Below are positions 51,423 through 60,440 of a DNA stretch of 64,000 nt, one piece after another; the first letter of the stretch is position 1, and each line of letters starts with the position of its first letter. Origin of the DNA: Arthrobacter pascens (lineage in GTDB: Bacteria; Actinomycetota; Actinomycetes; Actinomycetales; Micrococcaceae); contig NZ_JAUSWY010000001.1 of assembly GCF_030815585.1 (NCBI RefSeq), positions 2,418,001-2,482,000 on the forward strand, in the 5' to 3' direction. A program made the position numbers and the translations under genes. The notes under the pieces were generated by a model. That model made no database searches. It worked only from the letters and a program-made list of their open reading frames with translations, and had not been told where the DNA came from.

Positions 51423-52639
51423 GATGCCGCCTTGGAGTGACGGAGGATGCCTCCAAGTGCCATGGCCGCCAGGATGATCACGGCGCTACCGATAATGATG
51501 GCGGCCGGCTTGATTCCCCACAGGGAGGAAAGCAGGCCTGCGGCAATGGCCGGAAGGCTCGTTGCAAGGTAGCTGATGACGTAGACCGTAGCCAGCAAGC
51601 CGGCTCGCTCCCCGGCCTGGGCGAGGGGCAGTACTGTTCTCATGGCGCCTTGGAAGCCGGTGCCAAAGCCTATTCCGGCGATCACAATGCCAAGGAACAG
51701 CAGGACCGGTGCGCTCACAACCACTCCGAGCAGAGTTACCGCAACACCGGCGATGAGCGCGCCGGCCCCGATGATGAAGGCCCGGGCCGCCGGGGTCCTG
51801 CGGAAGGTAAACACGGCGATAGCTCCACTGAACGTGAGCGCGAAGACCAACCACCCGCCCACCATGGGTGACGTGGAGCCGGTCTGCGCCCGCGCCAGGC
51901 TCGGACCGAGCGACAGGATGAACCCGCCAATGGCCCATACCGCTATCAGGATCGGAGTCGCAACGACTAGTGCCCTGCGGGCAGCTGGTGGAACAACGGC
52001 GCTGAGTTTGAGCGACCCCAGGGCGCCGGGGCGCCGTTCCACCGTCTCGGGCAGGAACAAGGCAGTAACGAACAGCAGGGCGAACAAGATCATGAGGACA
52101 ATGAATACGTCGGTCGTCGGGACGGCTACGGCAGTGGTCAGGGCTGCCGACCCAAGCGCGCCAACCGCCATGCCGATAATCGGAGCCACGCTGTTGACGA
52201 GAGGAGCGCGCCGGGGTATCAGATCGGCGAGTCCGGCGCCCAGAGCGGCAGTCGCCGCCCCCGTAGCGAGGCCCTGCAGCGCCCGGGCCGAGATTAACTC
52301 TGCCGCGTTGCTGGAAACAGCGAAAACTATCATGGCGACCGTCTCAAGGGCGAGGGCTCCAAGGATGACAGTGCGGCGGCCCAGGTGGTCCGACAACGAA
52401 CCCACAACCAGGAGGGCGATCAGCAGGGCGATCGCATACGACGCGAAAACGACTGTAACGATCAGCGGCGTGAGATGCAGATGCTCCTGATAGATGGCAT
52501 ACAGCGGAGTAGGGGCGCTGGATGCGGCCAGGAACGCGATCGAGACCACGGCATTTACTGCAAACGCAATCCGTGGGCCCATCCGGGCAGGGAACGAGGC
52601 CCCCAGTGCGCTCGGACTGGAAAGGCATTCTGTGGTCAT
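51419..52639 (-). CDS. MFS transporter
   Basis: 406 residues with about 12 hydrophobic segments. GSLSDHLGRRTVILG is the loop 2-3 motif and ALQGLATGAATAALGAGLAD the helix-5 region. Most similar in style to drug or small-metabolite exporters/importers of the YfcJ/Bcr group; the substrate probably concerns the amide hydrolysed by the downstream amidase. TAGGAGG precedes the ATG. Divergent from tetR; both palindromic operators lie in the gap. Confidence 0.85.
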   Translation of the reverse strand: MTTECLSSPSALGASFPARMGPRIAFAVNAVVSIAFLAASSAPTPLYAIYQEHLHLTPLIVTVVFASYAIALLIALLVVGSLSDHLGRRTVILGALALETVAMIVFAVSSNAAELISARALQGLATGAATAALGAGLADLIPRRAPLVNSVAPIIGMAVGALGSAALTTAVAVPTTDVFIVLMILFALLFVTALFLPETVERRPGALGSLKLSAVVPPAARRALVVATPILIAVWAIGGFILSLGPSLARAQTGSTSPMVGGWLVFALTFSGAIAVFTFRRTPAARAFIIGAGALIAGVAVTLLGVVVSAPVLLFLGIVIAGIGFGTGFQGAMRTVLPLAQAGERAGLLATVYVISYLATSLPAIAAGLLSSLWGIKPAAIIIGSAVIILAAMALGGILRHSKAAS

Positions 52640-52651
52640 GTGAACCTCCTA

Positions 52652-52715
52652 AAAGCAAATTGTTTGCTTTCTCAAAGGTATTGGCCGATGGGGCTAAAAG
52701 CAAGTCTTTTGCGTT
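52652..52715. promoter_or_regulatory. Pair of TetR operators
   Basis: AAAGCAAATTGTTTGCTTT (52652-52670) is a perfect palindrome around a 3-base centre; AAAGCAAG-TCT-TTTGCGTT (52697-52715) is a close second copy. Both lie in the 87-bp gap between the MFS gene and tetR. The same motif pair recurs at 59469-59532 before the decayed tetR copy. Confidence 0.75.
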
Positions 52716-52726
52716 AGGATTGTTAA

Positions 52727-53290
52727 ATGACGTCAATCACTGGCACCCGCCCTGGCGGGAGAAGCGCCCGCATCCAACAAGCCGTCCATGACGCTACGAA
52801 GGAACTGCTCGCCGCCGTGGGCCGTGATGAGCTCACCATTCCGGCCATTGCGACACGAGCCGGGGTAAACCCGACAACCATCTATCGGCGTTGGGGGGAC
52901 CTCGCTGCCCTGCTCTCGGATGTCGCCGCCGACCGCTTTCGTCAGGCTGACCCTCCGGTTGAAACCGGATCCCTGGAAAGGGACCTCACCACCTGGTCTG
53001 AACAGTTCCTGGAAGAAATGGGCTCCGGCCCTGGCCGCTCCTACATCGCCGAAGTCCTGGCCGGGGATTCCACAGGAGACAATGCAGGCATCTGTGCACG
53101 TTACGCAGCAGAGGCAATCTCGACAATCGTCCAGCGCTTCCCACATCTTGGCCCGCCCAAGGTCGACGAGGTCCTCGACCATGTCGTGGCACCTATCCTC
53201 TACCGCATCCTCTTCACCAGCGAACGTCCCGCAACGGGCTACCCGACCAGCCTGGTCGCCCGCCTGCTCTCGGGTGCCGCGCCTCGGTGA
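52727..53290 (+). CDS. TetR family transcriptional regulator
   Basis: 187 residues. The N-terminal HTH reads ELTIPAIATRAGVNPTTIYR followed by RWGDLAALLSDVA, the usual TetR recognition-helix region; the C-terminal domain resembles TetR_C_16-type. It is divergent from the MFS-amidase operon, and the two palindromes in between make it their likely repressor. The ATG at 52727 aligns with the start region of the decayed paralogue at 59540. Confidence 0.9.
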   Translation: MTSITGTRPGGRSARIQQAVHDATKELLAAVGRDELTIPAIATRAGVNPTTIYRRWGDLAALLSDVAADRFRQADPPVETGSLERDLTTWSEQFLEEMGSGPGRSYIAEVLAGDSTGDNAGICARYAAEAISTIVQRFPHLGPPKVDEVLDHVVAPILYRILFTSERPATGYPTSLVARLLSGAAPR

Positions 53291-53347
53291 CCGACACGGC
53301 ACGAGCTCAACCGCAGACTCATTGAATATCTAATGAACTATGGAGTT

Positions 53348-53704
53348 TCATTGGATGCGCGGCAGCTCGTGGAGACAGTCGACGCGCGAGTGGTGGGCGT
53401 AGGCATCTGATCTTGGACGACAGCCTCCGGGAAAAGGTACTTTGCTCCCCCAGGGCTCGCTCACCTGGCGGTCCAGGATTGTCCGGCCGATGTTCAGTAG
53501 AGCTCGATCATCGCGGTATTTACGACGCGCTGTGCCCGGTGCTGAGCCTCCCGCACGAGGCTCTTCAAAGTCACGAGCGCGTACGCGTTCGAGCAGTAGA
53601 ACTTTGCCTCGCTGGCCCAGCACGTACTCGCTGGCGCCGAACATGGAACTCTGCAACCATGTGGTCACCGATACCCCGAAGCTGCGCAGGTCCTTGCGTA
53701 GCAT
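53348..53704 (-). other. Unassigned minus-strand frame, probable gene debris
   Basis: A 118-residue frame with reasonable composition (FGVSVTTWLQSSMFGASEYV, DRALLNIGRTILDRQ) but no ribosome site and no family that I recognise. It continues from the PuuD-like remnant next to it, so it is probably part of decayed sequence rather than a working gene. Confidence 0.3.
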
Positions 53705-53990
53705 CGGAAGGAACGCTGGCTTGGAGTCCCTCGCCTAGGGTGTGGATGCCTTGGCGGCGGATGCTGTTGACGTGGATCTCTCCCTCGCCGAGGAGGTCGG
53801 CGAGTCGCCCGCCCCTGGCTTCCACGGTGTGGGCGAGGAAACCGCGGTCTTCGTCGGGGCGGTGGTTGCCGCTGTAGTCGGTGTATCCCAGGAATTGGTG
53901 CAGGGTGCCGCGGTGGTCGGGGGCTGCGGCAGTACCTTTGAGAAGTGCGCGGCTGATGGGGCACTGAACGAGTCCGAAGTACTGACACGT
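53705..53990 (-). pseudogene. PuuD-like (class I glutamine amidotransferase) remnant
   Basis: In the frame one base off the pump gene, the minus strand reads RGTLHQFLGYTDYSGNHRPD, RGFLAHTVEARGGRLADLL and GEIHVNSIRRQGIHTLGEGL. This matches the HxVxV and VNS(xx)HQ-type region of gamma-glutamyl-GABA hydrolases. The nucleophile region and C-terminus are missing. It overlaps the 3' end of the EmrB/QacA pump gene, which reads through it out of frame. Confidence 0.55.
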
Positions 53991-55549
53991 TCTGCTGGGG
54001 TGGGGCTGATGTCCACGGTTTCGCGAAGCGCTTGCTCTTTGATGAGAAGGATGCTGATTAGTGCCAGTGTTGCGATGCCGCTGATGATGAGGAAGATCAG
54101 TGCTGTGCCGCTGCCGAAGGCGAAGCGGACGATCTCGCTCAGAGCCGGCGTGAGATCCCTGTCGGAGGAGCCGGGGGTGGAGGTTAGGGAATCATCGGGA
54201 ATCCGGGCATCCCGGAGGCCCTCCGTAGTGGTGCGTGCCGTTCTGGTCGCGAGGATCGAGCCGAGGACTGCGACACCTACTGCGCCGCCGATGGTTCGGA
54301 AGAAGGCAATGGCAGCGCTGGCGGAACCAACATCCTTGAGGGTCACCGTGTTCTGGACGGCGAGCACGAGGTTCTGCATCAGGAGGCCGAGACCTGCGCC
54401 GAAGAGGAAGAGATACACGCCGACGGTCCAGAGCTCAGTCCTGTGGTCGATGGTGCCAGCGAGTCCGGAACCGACGACCAACAGGATTGCACCAGCCACG
54501 AGGAATCTCTTCCAACGGCCGAAGCGGGTGATCATTTGGCCGGAGAACACCGAGCCCATCAGATTTCCGAAGATCATGGGGAGCATGAGCAGCCCGGCTT
54601 CGGTCGCTGTGGCTCCCCGTGAGACCTGGAAGTACTGGCCCAGGTACGTTGCTGATGCCAACATTGCGACACCCACGGCGATAGACGCAACTATGGCGAG
54701 TGCTGTGGTGCGTTCGGTGATGATCTTCAGCGGGATGATCGGTTCGGCCGCCCTGGTTTCGACGACAAACAGGATACCGAGGAGCAGGGCGCTGGCGGCG
54801 ACCATCAGGCCGCTCTGCCATGACACCCAGGCGAAGGTGTCCTCCTTGCCTGCGAAGGAGGTCCAGATGAGGAAGGTACTGACGCCAGCGGTGAGGAGCA
54901 CTGCGCCCAGCCAGTCGATGCTGACGCGGCGCGGGTTGTAAGGGATCTTGAGCGTCATTTGAAGCAGGACAAGAGCGGCCGCAGCCAGAGGAACGACGAC
55001 GAAGAAGGTCCAGCGCCAGCCCAGTGGTGAATCGACGATGAGTCCGCCGAGTACTGGCCCTCCGGCGGTGGCTGCGGCGATGACTGCGCCAAGATAGCCG
55101 GAGTATCTTCCCCGCTCACGAGGTGCGACCATGGCGCCAATGACAGCCATTGACAGGGCTGTCAGGCCACCCATCGCGATGCCTTGGATTGCCCGTCCCG
55201 TCAGGAGGACCGAGATGTTGTGTGCGAGCCCTGCGATGGTCGAACCGGCGACGAAGAGGACGATACTCAGTTGCACAAGCAGTTTTTTGTCGAAAAGGTC
55301 CGCGAGTTTGCCCCAAATCGGTGTGGTGACTGCGCCGGCGAGCAGCGCCGCAGTCATGACCCAGGCGAAGTCGGTCTGGGACCCGTTGAGATCAGTGATG
55401 ATGGTCGGAAGGGCGGTGGTCACGATGGTGCTACTGAGGATGGCGGCGAACAGGCCAGCGAAGAGGCCCATGAGTGCTCGGAGTACCTGCTGCGCAGTCG
55501 TTGTGCTGCCCTTCTGCCCCTGCACATGCGAAGGGGTGGAGGTTGTCAT
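53735..55549 (-). CDS. MFS transporter, EmrB/QacA (DHA2, 14-helix) family
   Basis: 604 residues with about 14 hydrophobic segments up to residue 515. AILSSTIVTTALPTIITDL carries the helix-1 motif of DHA2 pumps, WGKLADLFDKKLL the loop motif, and GRAIQGIAMGGLTALSMAV the helix-4 segment. It exports drugs or toxic compounds by proton antiport. The last 80 or so residues are polar, rich in T, P, S and A, and come from reading a PuuD-like remnant out of frame, so the natural C-terminus has been replaced. The following LLM gene pair and TetR cassette are near, but no regulator is adjacent. Confidence 0.85.
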   Translation of the reverse strand: MTTSTPSHVQGQKGSTTTAQQVLRALMGLFAGLFAAILSSTIVTTALPTIITDLNGSQTDFAWVMTAALLAGAVTTPIWGKLADLFDKKLLVQLSIVLFVAGSTIAGLAHNISVLLTGRAIQGIAMGGLTALSMAVIGAMVAPRERGRYSGYLGAVIAAATAGGPVLGGLIVDSPLGWRWTFFVVVPLAAAALVLLQMTLKIPYNPRRVSIDWLGAVLLTAGVSTFLIWTSFAGKEDTFAWVSWQSGLMVAASALLLGILFVVETRAAEPIIPLKIITERTTALAIVASIAVGVAMLASATYLGQYFQVSRGATATEAGLLMLPMIFGNLMGSVFSGQMITRFGRWKRFLVAGAILLVVGSGLAGTIDHRTELWTVGVYLFLFGAGLGLLMQNLVLAVQNTVTLKDVGSASAAIAFFRTIGGAVGVAVLGSILATRTARTTTEGLRDARIPDDSLTSTPGSSDRDLTPALSEIVRFAFGSGTALIFLIISGIATLALISILLIKEQALRETVDISPTPAERVSTSDSFSAPSAAHFSKVLPQPPTTAAPCTNSWDTPTTAATTAPTKTAVSSPTPWKPGAGDSPTSSARERSTSTASAAKASTP

Positions 55550-55629
55550 TGTGATGCCTTTGGTAGGGGTTTCGAACGTTGACGCACGAGGGCTCTTGGA
55601 GCTATCGCCGGTCGTGTCGCATGAAATGT

Positions 55630-56253
55630 TCAGTGATGTGTTGGTGGGTGGAGGAGCGTTTCGAAATCCGGGCGGATTCTCGTCGGATCTGTCCCGTTGC
55701 GTGGGGAGTCTCGTACTGCTGTACCCAGCTCTCGTGCGGCGCGGTGTACCCGCTGTTCGAGGCTCTGTTCCGTACTCGAACCGGTTCCCCAGTCCTCGGG
55801 CGACGCGTAAATCGCCGTAGGGACGACCACGGCGCGGAGGTAGCTGAACAGGGGGCGCATTGCGTGCTCGAGCATGAGTGCGTGACGTGGGCTTCCTCCT
55901 GTTGCTCCCATGAGGACAGGGATGTGCGCGAGGGCCGTGCTGTCGACGAGGTCGAAGAAGGACTTGAACAATCCGCTGTAGGACCCGGAGAACACCGGGC
56001 TCACCACCACCAGGGCATCTGCCTGGGTAAGGCGATCAACCACGGAAGAGAGCTTCGGCGCGGGGTAGCCTGTGATGAAGTTGTTAGCGATATCTAGCGC
56101 GTGATCGCGCAACTCCACCGTTTCTACGTCAACTGAAGTATCTGGTGAACTGAGTTGGGCCTTGGCCGCTTCAGACAGCTGGTCGGCGAGCATCCGGCTT
56201 GAGGAGGGCTCACCCAAGCCTGCAGTCACTACCATGAGCTTTCGTGTCGTCAT
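55630..56253 (-). CDS. LLM-partnered FMN reductase, CE1759 family
   Basis: 207 residues of the flavodoxin-like NADPH-dependent FMN reductase fold: VVTAGLGEPSSSRMLADQL, ALVVVSPVFSGSYSGLFKSF and VLMGATGGSPRHALMLEHAM. It belongs to the group that occurs next to a luciferase-like monooxygenase of the CE1758 family; that partner is encoded divergently at 56462. It supplies reduced FMN. GGAGTAGTA precedes the ATG at 56253. Confidence 0.88.
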   Translation of the reverse strand: MTTRKLMVVTAGLGEPSSSRMLADQLSEAAKAQLSSPDTSVDVETVELRDHALDIANNFITGYPAPKLSSVVDRLTQADALVVVSPVFSGSYSGLFKSFFDLVDSTALAHIPVLMGATGGSPRHALMLEHAMRPLFSYLRAVVVPTAIYASPEDWGTGSSTEQSLEQRVHRAARELGTAVRDSPRNGTDPTRIRPDFETLLHPPTHH

Positions 56254-56461
56254 TACTACTCCATCTGTTAACTAATTTATGTTGTCGGCCACGTACTTGA
56301 ACGGTGTCGCGTGATGGTTCATTCCCTGCAGGTGCGGTCCCGGGCAGGGGAATATCCTGAGGGCTCCATCAGTTACGTGGCTGGCAACCAAATTTGGAAT
56401 GGAATCCCTCCAAGCGCAGCCACCACTGTCGAAGGAAGGGATGAACTTGATAGGAGAAATT

Positions 56462-57484
56462 ATGCAAATAGGCATTTTCAGTGTCGGCGACCGCACCGCA
56501 GACCCTGCAACAGGTCGGGCCCCTACTGAACAGGAACGCATCAAGGGGACCGTTGAGCTGGCGCTTCGGGCCGAGCAGGCCGGCCTTGACGTGTTCGCGA
56601 CCGGTGAGCACCACATTCCTCCCTACGTCACGTCCTCACCAACGACCCTCCTCAGTTTCATCGCGGCAAAGACGAGCACCTTGAACCTGTCGACCTCAAC
56701 AACCCTGATCACCACGAACGACCCGGTAAAAATCGCCGAAGACTATGCGATGCTTCAACACCTGTCGGATGGGCGCCTTGACCTGATGCTCGGACGCGGC
56801 AACAGCGGTCCGGTCTACGGGTGGTTCGGGAAGGAAACCCGCGACGGCATCAGCCTGGCGGTCGAGAATTATGCCTTGCTACGCCGGCTGTGGGACGAGG
56901 AGCGCATCACATGGGAGGGGAAGTTCCGCACTCCGCTGCAGAACTTCCAGTCCACTCCTCGGCCTCTGGGTGGCAAAGCCCCCTTCGTATGGCACGGCTC
57001 GGTGCGCAGCCCGGAAATCGCCGAACAGGCCGCCTACTATGGAGACGGGTATTTCGCGAACCACATCTTCGGCCCTCCGCAGCACACCGCGCGCATGATC
57101 GATCTCTACCGTGACCGATTCGAGCACTACGGACACGGCACGGCGGACCAGGCCATCGTCGGCATCGGTGCACACGCATACATCCGCAAGAACTCACAGG
57201 ATGCTGTCCGTGAGTTCCAGCCCTACTTCGACAATGCGCCGATGTTTCCCGGCGGGTCAGCACTGTCCGACTATATGGCGCAAACCCCCACTATCGCCGG
57301 AAGCCCACAGCAAGTCATCGAGAAGACCCTGTCCTTCCGGAGTTATACAGGAGGCGTGCAGCGTATCCTGTTCGCCCTCGAAGTCGGGGGAGTCCCCCTG
57401 AAGACCGCACTCGAGCAGATCGACATGCTCGGTGAACACGTTGTTCCTGTCCTCCGGAAAGAACTCGCGTCCACACCAGCCTAG
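56462..57484 (+). CDS. FMN-dependent luciferase-like monooxygenase, CE1758 family
   Basis: 340 residues of the luciferase-like fold: IGIFSVGDRTADPATG at the start, FATGEHHIPPYVTSSPT and YAMLQHLSDGRLDLMLGRG. With the divergent CE1759-type reductase it forms the known LLM duo. The reaction is unknown for the family. The ATG at 56462 has TAGGAGAAATT; an earlier in-frame ATG at 56399 has none. The 208-bp gap between the two genes probably holds both promoters. Confidence 0.9.
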   Translation: MQIGIFSVGDRTADPATGRAPTEQERIKGTVELALRAEQAGLDVFATGEHHIPPYVTSSPTTLLSFIAAKTSTLNLSTSTTLITTNDPVKIAEDYAMLQHLSDGRLDLMLGRGNSGPVYGWFGKETRDGISLAVENYALLRRLWDEERITWEGKFRTPLQNFQSTPRPLGGKAPFVWHGSVRSPEIAEQAAYYGDGYFANHIFGPPQHTARMIDLYRDRFEHYGHGTADQAIVGIGAHAYIRKNSQDAVREFQPYFDNAPMFPGGSALSDYMAQTPTIAGSPQQVIEKTLSFRSYTGGVQRILFALEVGGVPLKTALEQIDMLGEHVVPVLRKELASTPA

Positions 57485-57794
57485 TCATACCCGAGCGATC
57501 GGCTGCACTACGGGAGCAGGCTCCTATCTCCTCCAGCCCGCGCGCCAAGACCTCACCTTCAGGAGCGCGTCGGACAGTAGGGATGAGAGCGCGGAGAACA
57601 CGCAGGCCTTGCAATTCAACCCGCTGCTATATGCGACCTAAGAAGTGCGCTCACCCGCGAACCTCTGCGGCGGAACGCCTGCTCTCAGAACAAGTACGTC
57701 GGCAACGAGTACGCGAACACAAGGAATAGAACAACAACATTAACGGCTATATACGTGGCCGGCAACATTATCGATGTCAACGCAAGGAAAAATC
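57485..57794. other. Intergenic region, 310 bp
   Basis: No gene or element recognised between the luciferase-like gene and the SDR. It probably carries the SDR promoter. Confidence 0.4.
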
Positions 57795-58535
57795 ATGAAT
57801 ACCAATCGAGTAGTACTCATCACCGGCGCCGCAGGCGGAGTGGGCTCCGTTCTTGTTGAGCGGTTTTTGAGCAATGGCGACACCGTCATCGCCACTGATG
57901 CCCGCGAAGACGTCCTGTCGGAATGGCGTGAGCGGTGGGATGCCGATGCAAAACTCTTCACCACTGCCGGCGACGTCTCCGCCGACGAGGATGTAGCCCG
58001 CCTGGCGGAGTTCGCCCGAACGAACGCAGGGAGGGTCGATGTGCTGATCAATGCGGCTGGATACTTTCCTTTCGCCATGGTGGAGGACATCAATTCCGCT
58101 TTATGGCGCCAGATCCTTGAGATCAATCTCACCGGGACCTTCCTTGTCACCCAGGCGATCCTGCCCCTCATGAAGGAGCAGGGCTCGGGGCGGATCATCA
58201 ACTACGGCTCCGGATCAGTGTTCGACGGTGTTGCCGGCCAAGCCCACTATGTCGCTGCGAAGGCAGGAGTCATTGGCTTCTCCCGGTCACTGGCTAGGGA
58301 AATCGGTGGCTATGGAATCACCGTCAACGTCATCACCCCAGGACTCACCGTCACTCAGGCGGTCCGCAGCAGCTTTCCGGAATCGATCCTTCAGGCGCAG
58401 CGCGATGCTCGCGCCCTCCAGCGCGACGAGGTTCCCGAAGATCTCGTCGGGCCTACGTTCTTCCTCGCCTCTGATGATTCCGCCTTCATCAGCGGACAAA
58501 TCCTTAACGTAGACGGCGGCGCACACATGTACTGA
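57795..58535 (+). CDS. SDR family oxidoreductase
   Basis: 246 residues, classical short-chain dehydrogenase. LITGAAGGVGSVLVERF binds NAD(P), NAAGYF follows, YGSGSVFDGVAG gives the catalytic serine and HYVAAKAGVIGFSRSLA the YxxxK pair; ISGQILNVDGGAHMY closes the fold. It oxidises or reduces an alcohol/ketone. The ATG at 57795 has AAGGAAA; it may work with the luciferase-like pair upstream on the same strand. Confidence 0.9.
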   Translation: MNTNRVVLITGAAGGVGSVLVERFLSNGDTVIATDAREDVLSEWRERWDADAKLFTTAGDVSADEDVARLAEFARTNAGRVDVLINAAGYFPFAMVEDINSALWRQILEINLTGTFLVTQAILPLMKEQGSGRIINYGSGSVFDGVAGQAHYVAAKAGVIGFSRSLAREIGGYGITVNVITPGLTVTQAVRSSFPESILQAQRDARALQRDEVPEDLVGPTFFLASDDSAFISGQILNVDGGAHMY

Positions 58536-58654
58536 GCAGCCCGTGAACCTGCATTGGAGACTGACTTGTGAGACTTCGGCAACGAGCCGTGGGGAATCAC
58601 CTATCCACAACGACCGGATTCCCGTGAGTTGTTTGGGACCGGTAGCTCGGACAC

Positions 58655-59456
58655 TTACGCAGTTAAGGAGTGCGAGTGCTCGTACACGGCAGCTACTTGG
58701 ACTAGCGTCGCTTCGTCAAAAAGCCTGCCTACCCAGCTGCACTCCCAGCGGGAGGCCTTGCCTGTCTTTGCCAGCGGGAACGGACAGGCGAGGGTAGTCA
58801 GGTAGTCCGACGTCGAGAACGGAACGAGCCATAAGACCGACGTGGTCCAAGGACCACGAGAGTGGCGTGACGCCGCTCCTCGATACCAGTCCGTACTCGG
58901 CTTGAGCCCGACCACGCCGCAGAGTGCTGCTGGCACCCGAATCGCCCCTCCGGTATCGGTGCCGAGTGCTCCCGGCACCTGGAATTCTGCGAGGGCGGCC
59001 GCTGAGCCTCCACTAGAACCGCCTGCCACATGATTCGTGTGGTGAGGGTTTCTGGTTGAGGCGTCGTGAGGCCGTAGGCAAGCTCGTGTGTATGCGTCTT
59101 GCCGATGATGACCGCCCCATCACGGATGAGAGAGTCGACAGCGTGCGCTGGTACGCGGAATACGGCCCTTGTGAACTTTCGAGCTGGAGGTTGACTCGAG
59201 GTCTTGGACGTCGATGACGTCTTTGATCCCGAGCTGGACTCCCTCGAGTGCCCGGGGTTGCCCGTCGCTCAGCACCCTTCGCTCCGAGGCTCGCGCCTGG
59301 GCAAGAGCTGCGTTCCTGTCGACGGTTGCAAAGGCGTTGATACGCCCATCTGTTAGTTCGATGCGTTCGAGGATGGACTCGGTCATGTCCACCGGGGATA
59401 AGTCATGGGCAGCGATCGCCCGTGCTGCGGCAGAAAGAGTCCGACTGACATGGGAA
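58655..59456 (-). pseudogene. Amidase pseudogene (second amidase cassette)
   Basis: Fragments in different frames: an N-terminal part with ALAQARASERRVL and VQLGIKDVIDVQDLESTSSS (lysine of the triad), a middle [15 protein letters not shown] piece, then [20 protein letters not shown] and [20 protein letters not shown], ending in a short C-terminal piece. About 250 residues between LDH-type and C-terminal segments are deleted, and several frameshifts are present. A ribosome site AGGAGTTCCC precedes the ATG at 59451-59453. It is a paralogue of the intact amidase at 49822. Confidence 0.8.
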
Positions 59457-59468
59457 CTCCTGTAGGTA

Positions 59469-59532
59469 AAAGCGAAGTCTTTGCTTTTACTACCGTAGGA
59501 GACCGATGCCACTAAAGCAAAACATTTGCGGT
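59469..59532. promoter_or_regulatory. Pair of TetR operators (second copy)
   Basis: AAAGCGAA-GTC-TTTGCTTT (59469-59487) and AAAGCAAA-ACA-TTTGCGGT (59514-59532). Same consensus and spacing style as at 52652-52715, in the gap between the amidase and tetR pseudogenes. Confidence 0.7.
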
Positions 59533-59539
59533 AGCATCT

Positions 59540-60152
59540 TGATATGGCTGTCGAAGGTCACGCCCGGAGGGCGTAGCACGCGGATTCAAAAAGCGGTGCA
59601 CCAGGCGGTGAGCGAGCTTTTGGAGTCGACCCCACGGGCGGAGCTCACCATTCCGATGATTGCCGCCCACGCGGGGGTAACACCGTCAACGATCTATCGA
59701 CGGTGGGGCGACCTCCCCCGACTGCTCTCCGATGTTGCGACTGAGAGGTTGGTCGTCGACGATCTCGCACCGTCGACCGGCGACCTACGAGAGGACCTGC
59801 GTAGTTGGGCAGCCCAGTTCCTTGAGGAAATGGCATCCCGAATCGGGTCGGCAATACATCAGCGACGTCCTTGCTGGAGACGATTCAGGGTCTAATGCCG
59901 GTGCGTGTGGCTTCGGCCGAATCTCAGCTGGAGCAACTCCTCGCACGGCTCGACGACACGAGTTTCAGGACTCCCCTGTTGATGGACCATTTGGTTGCTC
60001 CAATGATGTATCGCATCCTGTTCAACCAGGACAAACCATTGGATGGGTTCGCTGAGCATCTCGTGGACAAGGTCTTCACGCTGCAGGCCTCCGCGGCACC
60101 CCAAAGCGCGCTCGCAGGTTCTCAGCCCAGCAGCGAACCAGCCGGAAAGTGA
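59540..60152 (+). pseudogene. TetR regulator pseudogene
   Basis: The first frame reads VTPGGRSTRIQKAVHQAVSE, ELTIPMIAAHAGVTPSTIYR and RWGDLPRLLSDVA, nearly the same as the intact TetR at 52727. A shift near 59848 moves the protein to another frame (YISDVLAGDDSGSNAG), and a second shift near 59910 to a third (MDHLVAPMMYRILFNQDKPL). The DNA-binding domain could still be made, but the full protein cannot. The start is unclear: the ATG at 59544 is out of frame. Confidence 0.8.
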
Positions 60153-60179
60153 CCCCCTGCCGCCAGGCCGAAGGGTAGC

Positions 60180-60440
60180 GGTGCCCGGCTCGCTGCTTGT
60201 GGTACCGCTGCCCGGGCGTACGGACGGGCACATCGGATTCTACTTTGAGGCGAGCAACGTTTTCATTGCCGGCGACGCATTAGTCACTGGGCACCGAACG
60301 CTACACGCAACGGGCCCCAATTGCTGCCAGCGATGTTCCATCATGATGTAGTCCGAGCTCGTCGGGCCCTTCAGCAACTCCATCAGCTTGGGCTTGTAAA
60401 TGTCCTGCCGGGCACCGCACTGCACTCACCTCGGCCCTTA
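60180..60440 (+). pseudogene. MBL-fold hydrolase fragment
   Basis: LLVVPLPGRTDGHIGFYFEA and FIAGDALVTGHRT carry the late HTxGHxxF-like and GDxL motifs of metallo-beta-lactamase-fold enzymes, followed in a second frame by MFHHDVVRARRALQQLHQLG. The N-terminal HxHxDH metal motif is absent and a frameshift is present. A dead remnant directly after the tetR pseudogene. Confidence 0.65.
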
